This document shows, piece after piece, positions 26,361-38,266 of a stretch of DNA of 64,000 nt (positions within the stretch are counted from its first letter, which is position 1; every line of letters begins with the position of its first letter). The stretch spans positions 1,098,352-1,162,351 of the forward strand of contig NZ_CP107551.1 in NCBI RefSeq assembly GCF_025837095.1. The letters are read 5' to 3'. The DNA is from Rhodococcus sp. Z13 (GTDB lineage: Bacteria; Actinomycetota; Actinomycetes; Mycobacteriales; Mycobacteriaceae). The translations under genes and the position numbers were made by a program. Under the pieces are notes generated by a model that was given only the letters and a program-made list of their open reading frames with translations, did no database searches and was not told the origin of the DNA.

Positions 26361-28630
26361 GAGCTTCCGAGGTCGAGGTGGGCGGCGTCGATCCGGCGCA
26401 GCACGATCGTCCCGTCGTGATCGAAGATCGAGACGTACTTCCCGCTGCCGAGGATCCTTGCGAACTGGGAGTTGATGTAGTCCTCCGACATACCGTACTG
26501 GAGGCGCAACATTCCGGTGCCCTGGGTGGTGACGAGCACGTACTCGGGGCTGCGCGCGAGCACACAGCCGGCGAGATCCTCGAGGCAGTCGTAGCTGTCG
26601 ACGAAGATCAGGACCGGACCGGTGGGATCGAGGATCCGTCGCGGGCCGACGGCATGCGGGGCGTGGCTGAGCGGCATGATCTTCGACCGGGCGGGCACCT
26701 CGGCGATCAGTTCGTCGGTGATCTCGACCATCTCGGTGGTCGACACCTCGAACGACGCGTTCAGACCGCGGTTCGTCGTCAGCACGAGGGAGGTGGCGAG
26801 CAGCGCGATCGTGCCGGCCACGACGGTGACCCGGCGTCCGGTCGTCCCGATCCGCGGTCGGTCACCACGCCGGAGGTGTCGCCGGATCAGGGCCGCGAGG
26901 GTGGCGACCGCCAGCGCCGCGAACGGTGCGAGCACGGGCGAGGCCAGAACGAAGCACCGGATGATCATCTCGCCGCCGTAGCTCTGCAACGCGACGAGCG
27001 AGAACGGTGCGGCGCACACGAGTCCGGCTGCGAGCCAGGGCCGGCGGTGCCGGGACAGGATCCAGCCGACGAAGGCGACCAACGCGAACCCACCAGAGGC
27101 CGCGATGCGCAGGTACTGCATCTTCTGGTAGGTCGGGTCGCCCGAGAGACGGTTGCCGATACCGCGTTCGACGGCGTTGCCGACGTTGCCGATCTCGGCG
27201 ATCAGGTTCTGAAGGTGCCCCATCCAGAAGTCGGTGGCGCCGTAGCTGAACCACGCGGCGAAGACGAGGCCGGCGGCGAGCCACAGGGTCCGGTAGCGGG
27301 TCGCGCCGACGATCGCGAAGCAGGCCAGCGCGATGATCGTGAGGATCGGGGTGATCTGGTGGGTCACCGTGTTCGCGCCGATCACCAGCAACAGGACACC
27401 ACCGAGCACGGTGGTGCGGACGTGCCCGAAACCGGGCACCAGTCCGGGGGTCCGGCGCGGTGCGTTCAGCACGAACTTCCACAGGCCCGGCCCGGTGCCG
27501 GGCAGGGGTGCGCTGCGCAGCTGCCACAGCAGGGTGGCGAGCACCGTCGTGTACAGCACCAGCGCCACGGCCTGCGGCGCGAAGTAGTCCTGCTGGTACC
27601 AGTTGAACAGCTGGTAGAGGACTACGGCGAGCCAGGCGAGGCGGACCCGGCCGGTCACCACGATCGCAATGGCGTAGAGGGGGAACAGCAGCAGCCCGCC
27701 GAGCACGAGGGAGGCGCCGGCGAGGAACACACCGGAATCGGGGATGCCGGAGGCGATCACCATCTGGGCGCCCGCCGAGAAGAACGCGGCCCAGCTGAAG
27801 CGGGCGTCCACGGCGTCGGGGAGCACACCGGATTCGGCGAGCGTGGCGATGAAGCCACGGTGGACGAAGGAGGTGGGGACCGCGGTCTGCCCGGTCGCGA
27901 CGGGCAGGAGCATCGTCGTGTAGGTGACGAGGACGAGCGAGGCGACCGCCATCACGATGTGGTCGACGCGGGTGCGGGTGAGCGCGAAGGCTATGGTCGC
28001 GCACAGGATCACGAGACCGGCGAGGTAGTACGGGCCGACCTCGGTGATGATCCCGAAGTGCCCGGCCGCGGCGTAGTCGAGGCCGCGGGCGGCGATCACG
28101 AACAGCACCACGGCTCCGACGAGCGCGGCGAGGCTGCCCGCCCGCTCCCGGGTCATCACCGCGATCCGCCCGGTAGCCCGCGTGGGGAAGACGTGGGGCA
28201 CGGGCAGGGTCCTCGCGGCGATCCCGCACAGAGCCAGGGAGCCGACTGCGATCGTGGCCTGCCAGTACACCGGATGCCACTGGCCGAGCACCATCGCGAA
28301 GTGTGCGACGAGCAGCGTCGTCGACAGCGACACCGACACGGCCAGGGAGGCGCCGAGCGCCCGCCCCGGGATGCGGAGCAGGACCACGGCCGGCACACCC
28401 GGGATCACCACCGCGCCCGCCACCGCGATCAGCACGCGGATGGGCAGGGGGAGCACGGAGGCGGAACCGGTTGCTGCGAGGAGAGTCTGCAGTCCGAGCG
28501 CGGCCGACACGACGGCCGCGACGATCAGCGCGATACGCGGATTCCAACCGAAGCGGACCGGCGTCCGGAACTCGCCCTCGACGCCGCTCGTGTCCGGCAA
28601 CGGGGGAGTGGGGGTGTCGGCCACCTTCAC
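26357..28630 (-). CDS. Large polytopic membrane protein, Wzy/GT-C-like
   Basis: A 757-residue protein with roughly 14-16 hydrophobic segments and a C-terminal hydrophilic domain of about 130 residues. The GTG at 28630 overlaps the stop of the double glycosyltransferase (GTGA). The sequence NWYQQDYFAPQA lies between helices in the middle of the protein, and many short extracytoplasmic loops are seen. The layout resembles polysaccharide polymerases or GT-C glycosyltransferases that use polyprenyl-linked donors outside the cytoplasm. No catalytic motif can be assigned. The operon context supports a polymerase or late glycosylation role. Confidence 0.78.
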   Translation of the reverse strand: MKVADTPTPPLPDTSGVEGEFRTPVRFGWNPRIALIVAAVVSAALGLQTLLAATGSASVLPLPIRVLIAVAGAVVIPGVPAVVLLRIPGRALGASLAVSVSLSTTLLVAHFAMVLGQWHPVYWQATIAVGSLALCGIAARTLPVPHVFPTRATGRIAVMTRERAGSLAALVGAVVLFVIAARGLDYAAAGHFGIITEVGPYYLAGLVILCATIAFALTRTRVDHIVMAVASLVLVTYTTMLLPVATGQTAVPTSFVHRGFIATLAESGVLPDAVDARFSWAAFFSAGAQMVIASGIPDSGVFLAGASLVLGGLLLFPLYAIAIVVTGRVRLAWLAVVLYQLFNWYQQDYFAPQAVALVLYTTVLATLLWQLRSAPLPGTGPGLWKFVLNAPRRTPGLVPGFGHVRTTVLGGVLLLVIGANTVTHQITPILTIIALACFAIVGATRYRTLWLAAGLVFAAWFSYGATDFWMGHLQNLIAEIGNVGNAVERGIGNRLSGDPTYQKMQYLRIAASGGFALVAFVGWILSRHRRPWLAAGLVCAAPFSLVALQSYGGEMIIRCFVLASPVLAPFAALAVATLAALIRRHLRRGDRPRIGTTGRRVTVVAGTIALLATSLVLTTNRGLNASFEVSTTEMVEITDELIAEVPARSKIMPLSHAPHAVGPRRILDPTGPVLIFVDSYDCLEDLAGCVLARSPEYVLVTTQGTGMLRLQYGMSEDYINSQFARILGSGKYVSIFDHDGTIVLRRIDAAHLDLGSS

Positions 28631-30624
28631 GTCAGATCGAGCCTTTCCACCCGCGCTCGGCGGCTCCGCAGGAACAGACAGGGACCGGCCACGTACCCCC
28701 ACGCCTCGCGCAGCCGCAGCTCCCACGGCCATTCGCGGGGCAGGTCGACGTTCTTGGCGGAGGTCGGGGCGAGCAGCATGTGCAGGCCGCGCGGCAGGCG
28801 GCGGACGACGGCCCAGGCGCCGGACGGCCCGGACAGTACCAGCTTGGTCAGCGACGCGGCCATGCCCGTGCCGTAGCCGTAGGACTGGATCCGCAGGTCG
28901 TCCATGTTGTCGCGGTGGTAGTGCCGGACGATCGCGTGCGGGTCGTAGGCGATGGCCCAGCCGTCCAGGATCGCGGCGCGGAAGGCGTCGAGGTCCTCCC
29001 CGCCCCGCGTGGGGGTGCCGGTGCCGAGCCGTTCGTCGAATCCGCCGATCGAGACGAGCGCGGACCTGCGGAAGACCATGTTGTTGCCCGAGCCGCACTC
29101 GCCGGCGGTGAAGGGGAAGAAGGGGCCGTGCTCGCCGTAGGCGCCGAGTTCGTCGGTTGTGCCCTCGTGGCGCAGCGCCCAGATCGTGGCGTCGGCGCCC
29201 TTGTCGAAGATCTTCGCCTCCTCGAACCATTCCTGTTCGACGGTGGCGGCGGCGGTACCGAGAACCCGGCCGGTGACGATGCCGACGACGCCGTTCGTGT
29301 CGGCGGCGAAGGTCGACACGGCGTGGGCGACCCAGTCCGGATCGGGACGGGCGTCGTCGTCGGTGAAGGCGATCAGGCGGCCGCGGGCGTGGGCCGCGCC
29401 GCGGTTGCGGGCGGCCGAGACACCCGGCACCGGTTCCTCCACCACACGCAGACGCGGGTCGTCGATCTCGGCGACGAGGGCCGAGGCGAGTCCCTGCTGC
29501 GGCCGGTTGTCGATGACGAGCAGCTCGAGATTGCGGTGCGTCTGCGCGAGCACGGCGTGAACGGTGTCGAGCAGCGAGGGGCGTCCGACCGTCGCGATCA
29601 CCACCGAGACGAGTTCGTCCTCGGTGACCGGACTCTCGGCGGCGGCGAGTCCGAGCACGGGCTGGGAGACCTGCGGGCGGCCGCCGGTGAGCGTGCGCGA
29701 GACGGTGCCGAAGGCGGTGACGAACAGGCCGAGCACGATCACGATCGCGCGGGTGAACGCCGACGGGGTGCCCGTGACCGTGCGGAGCAGGTTGCGGGCG
29801 ATGCCGGTGGAGAGGGTGCGCAGCACGAAGCTGCGCTCCGACGACAGGCCGGCTCCGGCGCCGACCATCGCGGACAGGATCGCCTTCGAACGGCCCTCGT
29901 GCAGGCACCGGTCGGTGAAGTAACGCAGGTTCGCGCGCGAGCGCGGCACGTTGTGGTCGACCGCGAAGTCCTCGATCCGCACGATCCGTGACTCGGGGAA
30001 CAGCCGCCGCAGCTCGATGCCCATCAGGGTCTCCTCGCAGCCGGCGGGCACCGAGCCCACCCGTCCGAGGCGGTGCGAGAAACCCCCGGCCTTCAGCAGG
30101 GCGTCGCGGCGCACCGCCATCGCGGCGCCGATGGGATTGCGGATCTCGCTGCCGTCCGGGGGAAGTCCCCGGTAGTCGCAGCCGACGACCCAGCCGAACT
30201 CCTCGGGGAACCAGGCGGGGGCCGCGCCGCTCTGCCAGCGGGGGTGGACGGCGCCGCCGATCGCGACCACGGTGTCGTCGGCGAAGGCGCGTCGCACGGC
30301 CTCGAGCCCGCCGGGGCGCAGGGCCGCGTCGTCGTCGAGGAACACCACGACGTCGGCTTCGGTCGCGGCGACGCCGGTGTTGCGGGCCCCGGACAGGCCG
30401 CGTTCCTCGCGGTTGGGGACGACCGTCACGCCCTCGGGAAACCGGTCGGTGAGCCAGTCCCGCAGGGATTCGTTGTGGTCGACGACGACGACGAGTTCGT
30501 CGGTCTCGGGGGACAACTGGCCACGGGCAGCGCGCACGGCGCGGTCGAGTTCACCACGACGATCGTCGCTGAAACAGCAGAGGACGACGGCGAGCCGCAG
30601 GCCCGGAGTGGTCTTCGATGTCAA
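28627..30624 (-). CDS. Double GT2 glycosyltransferase
   Basis: A 665-residue protein with two GT2 domains. The first (residues about 10-300) has NREERGLSGARNTG and FLDDDAA, the second (about 350-600) VSVVIATVGR, VSAARNRGAAHARG and FTDDDARPDPD. A hydrophobic stretch of about 20 residues near 305-325 separates them and may bring the enzyme to the membrane. Two active domains suggest it adds two sugars in turn, or polymerises a disaccharide. It starts a reverse operon with the Wzy-like protein, the small membrane protein and a GH16 lipoprotein; an iron box lies 46 bp upstream. Confidence 0.9.
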   Translation of the reverse strand: MTSKTTPGLRLAVVLCCFSDDRRGELDRAVRAARGQLSPETDELVVVVDHNESLRDWLTDRFPEGVTVVPNREERGLSGARNTGVAATEADVVVFLDDDAALRPGGLEAVRRAFADDTVVAIGGAVHPRWQSGAAPAWFPEEFGWVVGCDYRGLPPDGSEIRNPIGAAMAVRRDALLKAGGFSHRLGRVGSVPAGCEETLMGIELRRLFPESRIVRIEDFAVDHNVPRSRANLRYFTDRCLHEGRSKAILSAMVGAGAGLSSERSFVLRTLSTGIARNLLRTVTGTPSAFTRAIVIVLGLFVTAFGTVSRTLTGGRPQVSQPVLGLAAAESPVTEDELVSVVIATVGRPSLLDTVHAVLAQTHRNLELLVIDNRPQQGLASALVAEIDDPRLRVVEEPVPGVSAARNRGAAHARGRLIAFTDDDARPDPDWVAHAVSTFAADTNGVVGIVTGRVLGTAAATVEQEWFEEAKIFDKGADATIWALRHEGTTDELGAYGEHGPFFPFTAGECGSGNNMVFRRSALVSIGGFDERLGTGTPTRGGEDLDAFRAAILDGWAIAYDPHAIVRHYHRDNMDDLRIQSYGYGTGMAASLTKLVLSGPSGAWAVVRRLPRGLHMLLAPTSAKNVDLPREWPWELRLREAWGYVAGPCLFLRSRRARVERLDLT

Positions 30625-30669
30625 CGTGGAGCTCCGGGTCGGTCGGCGGACGGGACAAACACGGCCCTA

Positions 30670-30688
30670 GTAGGCAAGGCTTGCCTTA
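30670..30688. promoter_or_regulatory. IdeR/DmdR-type iron box upstream of double GT2 operon
   Basis: A 19-mer matching the IdeR consensus at about 13 of 19 positions. Its core, AGGCAAGGCTTGCCT, is an inverted repeat with perfect 7-bp arms. It sits 46 bp upstream of the double glycosyltransferase start and just after the stop of the acyltransferase-like gene. Confidence 0.65.
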
Positions 30689-30690
30689 TC

Positions 30691-33012
<2,322 letters not shown>

Positions 33013-33210
33013 CTTCCCACGGCGCATCCGCTGACCTGTCATGCTCCTCGAGGGTTCGTGATGTGTCGAACCTCATAAATTGGGAGTTGTCCTAATTTGC
33101 GAAGATTTGTCATGGGTTGAATCACCACAACTGCTAGCGTCCCCCGTAATCGATCTTGAAATTCGTGCGGTTCCGATTGGTGGGACCCGCCCCGGCACTG
33201 GGGGTTGCAG
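33013..33210 (+). promoter_or_regulatory. A+T-rich leader/promoter region of the secreted GH16 gene
   Basis: A stretch between divergent genes that is clearly richer in A and T than its surroundings, especially 33,060-33,180. No single -35/-10 pair stands out; GCTAGCGT near 33,133-33,140 could be a -10 region. GGGGG about 7 bases before the ATG at 33211 serves as the ribosome site. Confidence 0.4.
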
Positions 33211-34533
33211 ATGGCAGCAGATGCGGGTGGGCGTCGGACGTCGTCGCGGAACCGGTTCCGAGGGGTGCTCGCCGCCCTCGCCGCGGTGCTCCTGCCCGTC
33301 GGTGCGGCGGTGGCGACGGCTCCGGTGGCCCAGGCCTTCGAGATCGGGCAGGTCCTTGACTCGAACGGTCGGTGCCTCGACAACAAGTGGGGTGTGACGA
33401 CCAACGGCAATCCGGTCCAGGTGTACACCTGCAACGGCTCGGCCGCACAGTCGTGGAGCGTCGAGGCCGACGGCACCGTGCGGGTGCAGGGCAAGTGCCT
33501 GATGCCCCGGCAGGGCCGGCTGAACAACAACACCCAGGTCGTGATCTCCGACTGCACCGGCGCCGCCGTCCAGAAGTGGACGGCGGGCGGTGTCGGCACC
33601 GTGAAGCCGCAGGGCAACCAGTCGCTGTGCCTCGAGAACTCGGGAGGCGCGAACGTGGACGGGAACCCCGTGGTCCTGCGCAACTGCACCGGAGCCCCGG
33701 CCCAGGTCTGGCAGTACGCGCTGCCGACCGATCTGTCTCCCGCCCAGCCGCCCGCTCCGGCACCGCAGCCGGTCGCCGCGCCGTCCGGCGTCTCCGCTCC
33801 CCGTGGCAACCTCTCGGGCTGGCGGCAGATCTTCGTCGACGAGTTCACCAAGGACGCACCGGTCGGCAGCTGGGCCAACCTCTGCGATCCGAACCGCATC
33901 GTCTACACGGGCGCCGAAGGACAGAAGTGGCGCACCTACCCGAGTTGCTATCTCGACACCTACCAGAAGCGGCCGTACCGACCCGACCAGGTGCTGTCGG
34001 TGCAGAACGGCGTGCTGAACTTCGCCCTGCACCCGGTCGACGGCATGCCCGCCGGTGCGAATCCCTCGCCGCTGATCGACGGGGCGTCGCAGTACCAGAC
34101 CTACGGCCGCTACAGCATCCGGCTCAAGGTCGACAACCCGAACCTGCAGGAGTACTACATCGCCTCGCTGCTGTGGCCGCAGTCCGAACGGTGGCCGGCG
34201 GACGGCGAATTCGACTTCCCCGAAGGGGGACTCGCCGGAACGGTCAGCGGGTTCCATCATTACGCCGGCGTGGGTGCCTGCGCGGGCTGCCAGCTCGAGG
34301 CTGCGTTCACCGGGGCGCGCTTCACCGATTGGCACACCTACACCATCGAGTGGTCGCCGGGCCGCGTCCGCTACCTGCTCGACGACCGGGTGGTGCTCGA
34401 CAGCACCGACTGGGTGCCCTCGACCCCCATGCGGTGGCAGATCCAGGTGGAGACCAACGGCTACGGCTCGAACTCCGGGAACCTGCTCGTCGACTGGGTC
34501 TCGGTGTGGGCCTACGACCCCGCCGCGCGGTGA
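33211..34533 (+). CDS. Secreted GH16 glycoside hydrolase with ricin-B lectin domain
   Basis: A 440-residue secreted protein. A long signal peptide ends at AQA before FEIG. Residues about 45-172 form a ricin-B/beta-trefoil lectin with three QxW-type repeats (QSW, QKW, QVW). A Pro/Ala-rich linker leads to a GH16 domain (about 205-440) with the catalytic EFDFPE (Glu333, Asp335, Glu338). It would bind and cut a beta-glucan or similar glycan outside the cell. The TTG at 33205 is a possible alternative start. It flanks the glycan cluster and may remodel its product. Confidence 0.92.
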   Translation: MAADAGGRRTSSRNRFRGVLAALAAVLLPVGAAVATAPVAQAFEIGQVLDSNGRCLDNKWGVTTNGNPVQVYTCNGSAAQSWSVEADGTVRVQGKCLMPRQGRLNNNTQVVISDCTGAAVQKWTAGGVGTVKPQGNQSLCLENSGGANVDGNPVVLRNCTGAPAQVWQYALPTDLSPAQPPAPAPQPVAAPSGVSAPRGNLSGWRQIFVDEFTKDAPVGSWANLCDPNRIVYTGAEGQKWRTYPSCYLDTYQKRPYRPDQVLSVQNGVLNFALHPVDGMPAGANPSPLIDGASQYQTYGRYSIRLKVDNPNLQEYYIASLLWPQSERWPADGEFDFPEGGLAGTVSGFHHYAGVGACAGCQLEAAFTGARFTDWHTYTIEWSPGRVRYLLDDRVVLDSTDWVPSTPMRWQIQVETNGYGSNSGNLLVDWVSVWAYDPAAR

Positions 34534-34579
34534 TACGCACGATCACCAGCGGGGCGTCCGTGCACTCGATGGTGCCTCC

Positions 34580-34591
34580 GTTTACGTAAAC
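34580..34591. promoter_or_regulatory. Perfect 12-bp palindrome upstream of phoH-like gene
   Basis: GTTTACGTAAAC is a perfect palindrome about 225 bp before the PIN-PhoH start, in an intergenic stretch of 282 bp. It is followed by a possible promoter (ACTAGCGT near 34,640). It may be an operator for a dimeric regulator; no regulator can be named. Confidence 0.4.
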
Positions 34592-34815
34592 TTCACCGAC
34601 ACTCCTCGTCCGCGGCGAGCGGAATGCCCGGATCGGCACTAGCGTCAGGAATGTAGGCGGCGCAGGTGCCGACTACGCGGGAGGTCCCTGATCGTGTGGC
34701 TGACTCAGTCCGAGCGAGGGGGCCGGCACCGGGCCTCCGTGGTCGCAACGACACAGGGGACCGCCGGCCCACCGAACAACGTCCGGGCGGTGCCCTCCGG
34801 GCCGAGGAGCCTCAC

Positions 34816-36180
34816 GTGAACGCAACACGCTCCGTCCCCACCCGCTCCGTCGACGCCACCGGCGCCACCGCAGCGAAAGAATCCGATGTACGCACCTACG
34901 TGCTGGACACCTCCGTGTTGCTGTCCGATCCCTGGGCGGTCACCCGGTTCGCCGAACACGAAGTCGTCCTTCCCCTGGTGGTCATCGGTGAACTCGAGGG
35001 TAAACGCCATCACCACGAACTGGGATGGTTCGCCCGCGAGTCGCTGAGGTTGCTGGACGATCTGCGGCAGCGGTACGGACGCCTCGACCAGCCCGTCCCC
35101 ATCGGCGACGAGGGCGGCACCCTCCACGTGGAGCTCAACCACACCGACCAGGCGGTCCTGCCCGCAGGATTCCGCACCGACACCAACGACTCCCGGATCC
35201 TCGCGTGCGCACTGAACCTCGCCACCGAGGGACGCGACGTCGTGCTCGTCAGCAAGGACGTCCCGCTGCGCGTCAAGGCCGGCGCCGTCGGACTCGTCGC
35301 CGACGAGTACCACGCCCAGGACGTCGTGAGCTCGGGCTGGACCGGCATGACCGAACTCGAGGTGGACCGCGCCCTCGTCGACGAACTCTTCGAGGCGGGC
35401 GTGGTGGACGTCGACGACGCCCGGGACCTCCCGTGTCACACGGGAATCCGTCTCCTCGGCGGCACCTCCAGCGCACTCGGCCGCGTCACCCCCGACAAGC
35501 GGGTGCAGCTCGTGCGGGGTGACCGCGAGGCGTTCGGTCTGCACGGACGGTCCGCCGAACAGCGGGTCGCGCTGGACCTGCTGCTCGACGAGTCGGTGGG
35601 CATCGTCTCCCTCGGCGGGCGCGCCGGCACCGGCAAGTCCGCACTGGCCCTGATGGCCGGTCTCGAAGCGGTGCTCGAACGCCGCACCCATCGCAAGGTG
35701 GTCGTCTTCCGTCCGCTCTACGCCGTGGGCGGGCAGGAACTCGGCTACCTCCCGGGCAGCGAGGCCGAGAAGATGAATCCCTGGGCGCAGGCCGTCTTCG
35801 ACACCCTCGAGGGCCTCGCCAGCCCGGCGGTGATGGACGAGGTGATCAGCCGCGGGATGCTGGAGGTCCTGCCGCTCACACACATTCGCGGCAGATCGCT
35901 GCACGACTCGTTCGTGATCGTCGACGAAGCGCAGTCGCTCGAACGCAACGTGCTGCTCACCGTGCTGTCCCGGCTCGGATCCGGATCGCGGGTCGTGCTC
36001 ACCCACGACGTCGCCCAGCGTGACAACCTGCGGGTCGGGCGGTACGACGGTGTCGCGGCGGTCATCGAGAAACTCAAGGGGCACCCGCTGTTCGCGCACA
36101 TCACGCTTACGCGCAGTGAACGTTCCCCGATAGCGGCGCTGGTGACGGAGATGCTCGAGGAGAGCGCTCCGGGCGCCTGA
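34816..36180 (+). CDS. PIN-PhoH fusion protein (PhoH2-type RNase/helicase)
   Basis: A 454-residue protein with an N-terminal VapC-like PIN domain (about 25-160; [21 protein letters not shown] with acidic residues placed for metal binding) and a C-terminal PhoH ATPase (about 240-454; GRAGTGKS Walker [10 protein letters not shown] Walker B). Mycobacterial PhoH2 proteins with this layout unwind and cut RNA. The GTG at 34816 is chosen because GAGGAGCC lies at the right distance; a longer frame upstream lacks a ribosome site. In mycobacteria a small antitoxin-like gene, phoAT, precedes phoH2; I could not recognise one here. Confidence 0.9.
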   Translation: MNATRSVPTRSVDATGATAAKESDVRTYVLDTSVLLSDPWAVTRFAEHEVVLPLVVIGELEGKRHHHELGWFARESLRLLDDLRQRYGRLDQPVPIGDEGGTLHVELNHTDQAVLPAGFRTDTNDSRILACALNLATEGRDVVLVSKDVPLRVKAGAVGLVADEYHAQDVVSSGWTGMTELEVDRALVDELFEAGVVDVDDARDLPCHTGIRLLGGTSSALGRVTPDKRVQLVRGDREAFGLHGRSAEQRVALDLLLDESVGIVSLGGRAGTGKSALALMAGLEAVLERRTHRKVVVFRPLYAVGGQELGYLPGSEAEKMNPWAQAVFDTLEGLASPAVMDEVISRGMLEVLPLTHIRGRSLHDSFVIVDEAQSLERNVLLTVLSRLGSGSRVVLTHDVAQRDNLRVGRYDGVAAVIEKLKGHPLFAHITLTRSERSPIAALVTEMLEESAPGA

Positions 36181-36195
36181 CGCCGCAGAGCCGAA

Positions 36196-36236
36196 ACGAC
36201 GCGTCCGTCGGAAAAACCTTCCGGCGGACGCGTCGT
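36196..36236. terminator. Bidirectional terminator hairpin
   Basis: A 16-bp stem with one G-T pair (arms 36196-36211 and 36221-36236) and a 9-base loop containing AAAAA lies between convergent genes. Confidence 0.8.
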
Positions 36237-36240
36237 CGTG

Positions 36241-36651
36241 TCACTCGCTCTCGCCGAGCGGTCCGAGTTCGGCGTCGAGGACCTCCTGCACGACGCGCAT
36301 CGCCGCGAGCCCGGCGGGGGCGCCGCAGTAGGCGGTGCAGTGGACCACCGACTCGACGATCTCCTCACGGCTCAGGCCGTTGCGGAGGGCGCCGCGGACG
36401 TGGCCGCGCAGTTCGTTCTCGGCGCGCAGTGCGATGAGCATGCCCAGGTTCAGCAGGCTCCGGCTGCGCCGGTCCAGGCCCGGACGCGACCACACCGCGC
36501 CCCAGGCGTGTTCGGTGACGAACTCCTGCATCACCTCGGAATCGGTCCCGCGGGACCGCTCGAAAGCACGCTCGACGAAGTCGTCTCCCATCACCTCACG
36601 GCGGATCTCCAGACCCTGCGTGAAACCGGGATTGTGCTCGGCGTCGGACAC
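36241..36651 (-). CDS. Carboxymuconolactone decarboxylase-family protein
   Basis: A 136-residue alpha-helical protein of the CMD family, similar to the gamma-carboxymuconolactone decarboxylase branch: RSRSLLNLGMLIAL and the HxxxAxxxG-like stretch HCTAYCGAPAG are visible. Catalytic decarboxylases act in protocatechuate breakdown, but no other gene of that pathway is near, so an alkylhydroperoxidase-like or unknown role is equally possible. A GTG start at 36651 follows GGGAGCGAGACA. Confidence 0.85.
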   Translation of the reverse strand: MSDAEHNPGFTQGLEIRREVMGDDFVERAFERSRGTDSEVMQEFVTEHAWGAVWSRPGLDRRSRSLLNLGMLIALRAENELRGHVRGALRNGLSREEIVESVVHCTAYCGAPAGLAAMRVVQEVLDAELGPLGESE

Positions 36652-36729
36652 TGTCTCGCTCCCTGCTCGTCCGTCGCCGAACGGCTCGGCGACGGACGAG
36701 AGTCTATGCGGGCGCCCGGTGCCCGGGAG

Positions 36730-37152
36730 TCAACGCTTGCCGAGTGTGGCGCGCAGCACCCCGACCACGGTGCCGCGGAGGAAGGTGAGCATGTCGAAGT
36801 GGTCGTCCCACAACGTGATCCGGCCGTCGCGCACCTCGAAGGTGCCGCATACCCAGAACTCGATGCTCACCGGACCGAAACGCAGGATGTCGGTGCGTTC
36901 GGTGAGGACGGTGCCGCCCTCGGCGGCGATGTGGTGCACGACGACCCCGAAACCCACCGACGGTTTCGCGAGGCCGGCGAGGATCCGCCGTACCTTCGCC
37001 CCACCGCGGATGGTCGGCAGCCCGGTGTTGCGCCATGCGATGTCGTCGGCGACCAGGGACGAGGCGTGGCCGATGTCCCCTGCTGCCATCGCGACCAGGA
37101 AGTCCTCGACCACGGTGACGGCCGTGCTGTCCGTGGTGCTCGATGTCGTCAT
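36730..37152 (-). CDS. Limonene-1,2-epoxide hydrolase-family protein
   Basis: A 140-residue cone-shaped (NTF2-like) protein. The LEH catalytic set can be seen: Asn in WRNTGLP, Arg-x-Asp in ERTDIL and Asp in TLWDDHFD. Family members add water to epoxides; mycobacterial EphG acts on lipid or sterol epoxides. The ATG at 37152 follows GAGGGGGA; two upstream in-frame ATG codons lack a ribosome site. It stands alone between the CMD-family gene and the LGFP lipoprotein. Confidence 0.85.
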   Translation of the reverse strand: MTTSSTTDSTAVTVVEDFLVAMAAGDIGHASSLVADDIAWRNTGLPTIRGGAKVRRILAGLAKPSVGFGVVVHHIAAEGGTVLTERTDILRFGPVSIEFWVCGTFEVRDGRITLWDDHFDMLTFLRGTVVGVLRATLGKR

Positions 37153-37315
37153 CGTTCCCCCTCGGTGATCGGTGCGTCGCATGGTAGCGACCGCGGGCAC
37201 CGGTCGCGACGGGAAATCCCATCCCGCCGAATCCCGGGAAACGCGGGGTGCGCCGGAGAGGAGTGGGGCACCCTGGGAAACAGGAATCCGTCCTCACGTC
37301 GACAGGAGCGAAACG

Positions 37316-37909
37316 ATGAAGCGAATTCCTCGGGGGCGAGCGGCCGTGGTGGCCGCCGCGGCCGCGGTGGGGCTCGTCGCCGCGGGATGCGGCGACGACA
37401 ACTCGGCCGAGGACACGGTGGCCAGTGCGACCAGTGCCGTCGGATCCGTCGCGGAGAGTGTGGGATCGCAGGCGGAGAGCGTGGTCGAGTCGATCACGCA
37501 GGGTGACGATTCACCGCAGGCGGACGAGCCGGCGGCGGACCAGACCAGTGCGGTCCCGGGTCCGGACGGCGAGGAAGTCGAGCTCAGCGGACCGATCCTC
37601 CTGAAGTACAACGAGGTCGGTGGCGTGTCGAGCCCGCTCGGACCGGCGACGGGTGAGCAGGATGACGTGGGCGACGGTTACGTCGCGGAGTTCGAGGGCG
37701 GCATCATCGCGTGGAGTCCGGACACGGAGGCCCACATCGTATGGGGTGAGATCCGGACCGCTTGGGAGGCCGCGGGTGGTGCCGGTGGCGATCTCGGCTT
37801 CCCGATCAGCGACGAGGAGCGGACTCCCGCGGGTGCGCGCAGCAACTTCCAGTTCGGCTACATCACCTGGGAGAACGGTGAGACGCAGGTGGTGATGGAC
37901 GGGCCGTGA
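37316..37909 (+). CDS. LGFP-repeat lipoprotein
   Basis: A 197-residue lipoprotein. The signal ends in a VAAGC lipobox, followed by a low-complexity Ser/Ala/Glu/Val region (about 26-85) and two LGFP-type repeats (PLGPATGE, DLGFPISDE). LGFP repeats are found on cell-wall proteins of mycolic-acid bacteria and are thought to help anchor them to the envelope. AGGAGCG precedes the ATG. Confidence 0.9.
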   Translation: MKRIPRGRAAVVAAAAAVGLVAAGCGDDNSAEDTVASATSAVGSVAESVGSQAESVVESITQGDDSPQADEPAADQTSAVPGPDGEEVELSGPILLKYNEVGGVSSPLGPATGEQDDVGDGYVAEFEGGIIAWSPDTEAHIVWGEIRTAWEAAGGAGGDLGFPISDEERTPAGARSNFQFGYITWENGETQVVMDGP

Positions 37910-37950
37910 GGTGCCCCGATGAGGTGACCCGGTAGGGCCCTCGTACACGT

Positions 37951-37987
37951 CGACGGTCCGAGTGAACCGGGTTCACTCGGACCGTCG
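37951..37987. terminator. Bidirectional terminator hairpin
   Basis: A perfect 17-bp stem (37951-37967 with 37971-37987) and a 3-base loop lie between the LGFP gene and the convergent small gene. Confidence 0.85.
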
Positions 37988-38002
37988 ACGGTCGGGCATC
38001 GA

Positions 38003-38131
38003 TCAGCCGAACAGGCTGTCGACGATGAGGCCCAGGCCGTTCAGCGTGTTGGTGATCGAGTCGAGGATGCCGGCGCTGACCAGGTCGATGCTGCCGAGCG
38101 GGATCAGGATGAGGGTTTCGAGGGAGCCCAT
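38003..38131 (-). CDS. Small amphipathic peptide, PorA/PorH-like (copy 1)
   Basis: A 42-residue peptide starting MGSLETLI, at an ATG preceded by GAGGAAAAC. It has no signal peptide, is rich in Leu/Ile/Gly/Ser with evenly spaced Asp and polar residues, and ends in DSLFG. A neighbour at 38,267 begins MGSIESII and seems paralogous. The size, lack of signal and amphipathic pattern recall the PorA and PorH channel peptides of corynebacterial outer membranes; this is resemblance, not proven homology. A strong terminator follows. Confidence 0.65.
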   Translation of the reverse strand: MGSLETLILIPLGSIDLVSAGILDSITNTLNGLGLIVDSLFG

Positions 38132-38266
38132 GTTTTCCTCCGTGAGGCGGGGCGACGCCGTCGTGGCGCCGCCGAAGAAACTGTGGATCTCGACGGTCGT
38201 CGAGTACGCGAGGGGACCGGGGGAGTCCGGTTCACGCAAGAGATCCGGGTCGGTACCCGGACCCGA

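Noticed and set aside
28631-29908. Large N-terminal extension of the Wzy-like membrane protein
   Set aside because: It is an antisense-type Arg/Pro/Ala reading across the double GT2 gene; the GTG at 28630 overlaps that gene's stop.
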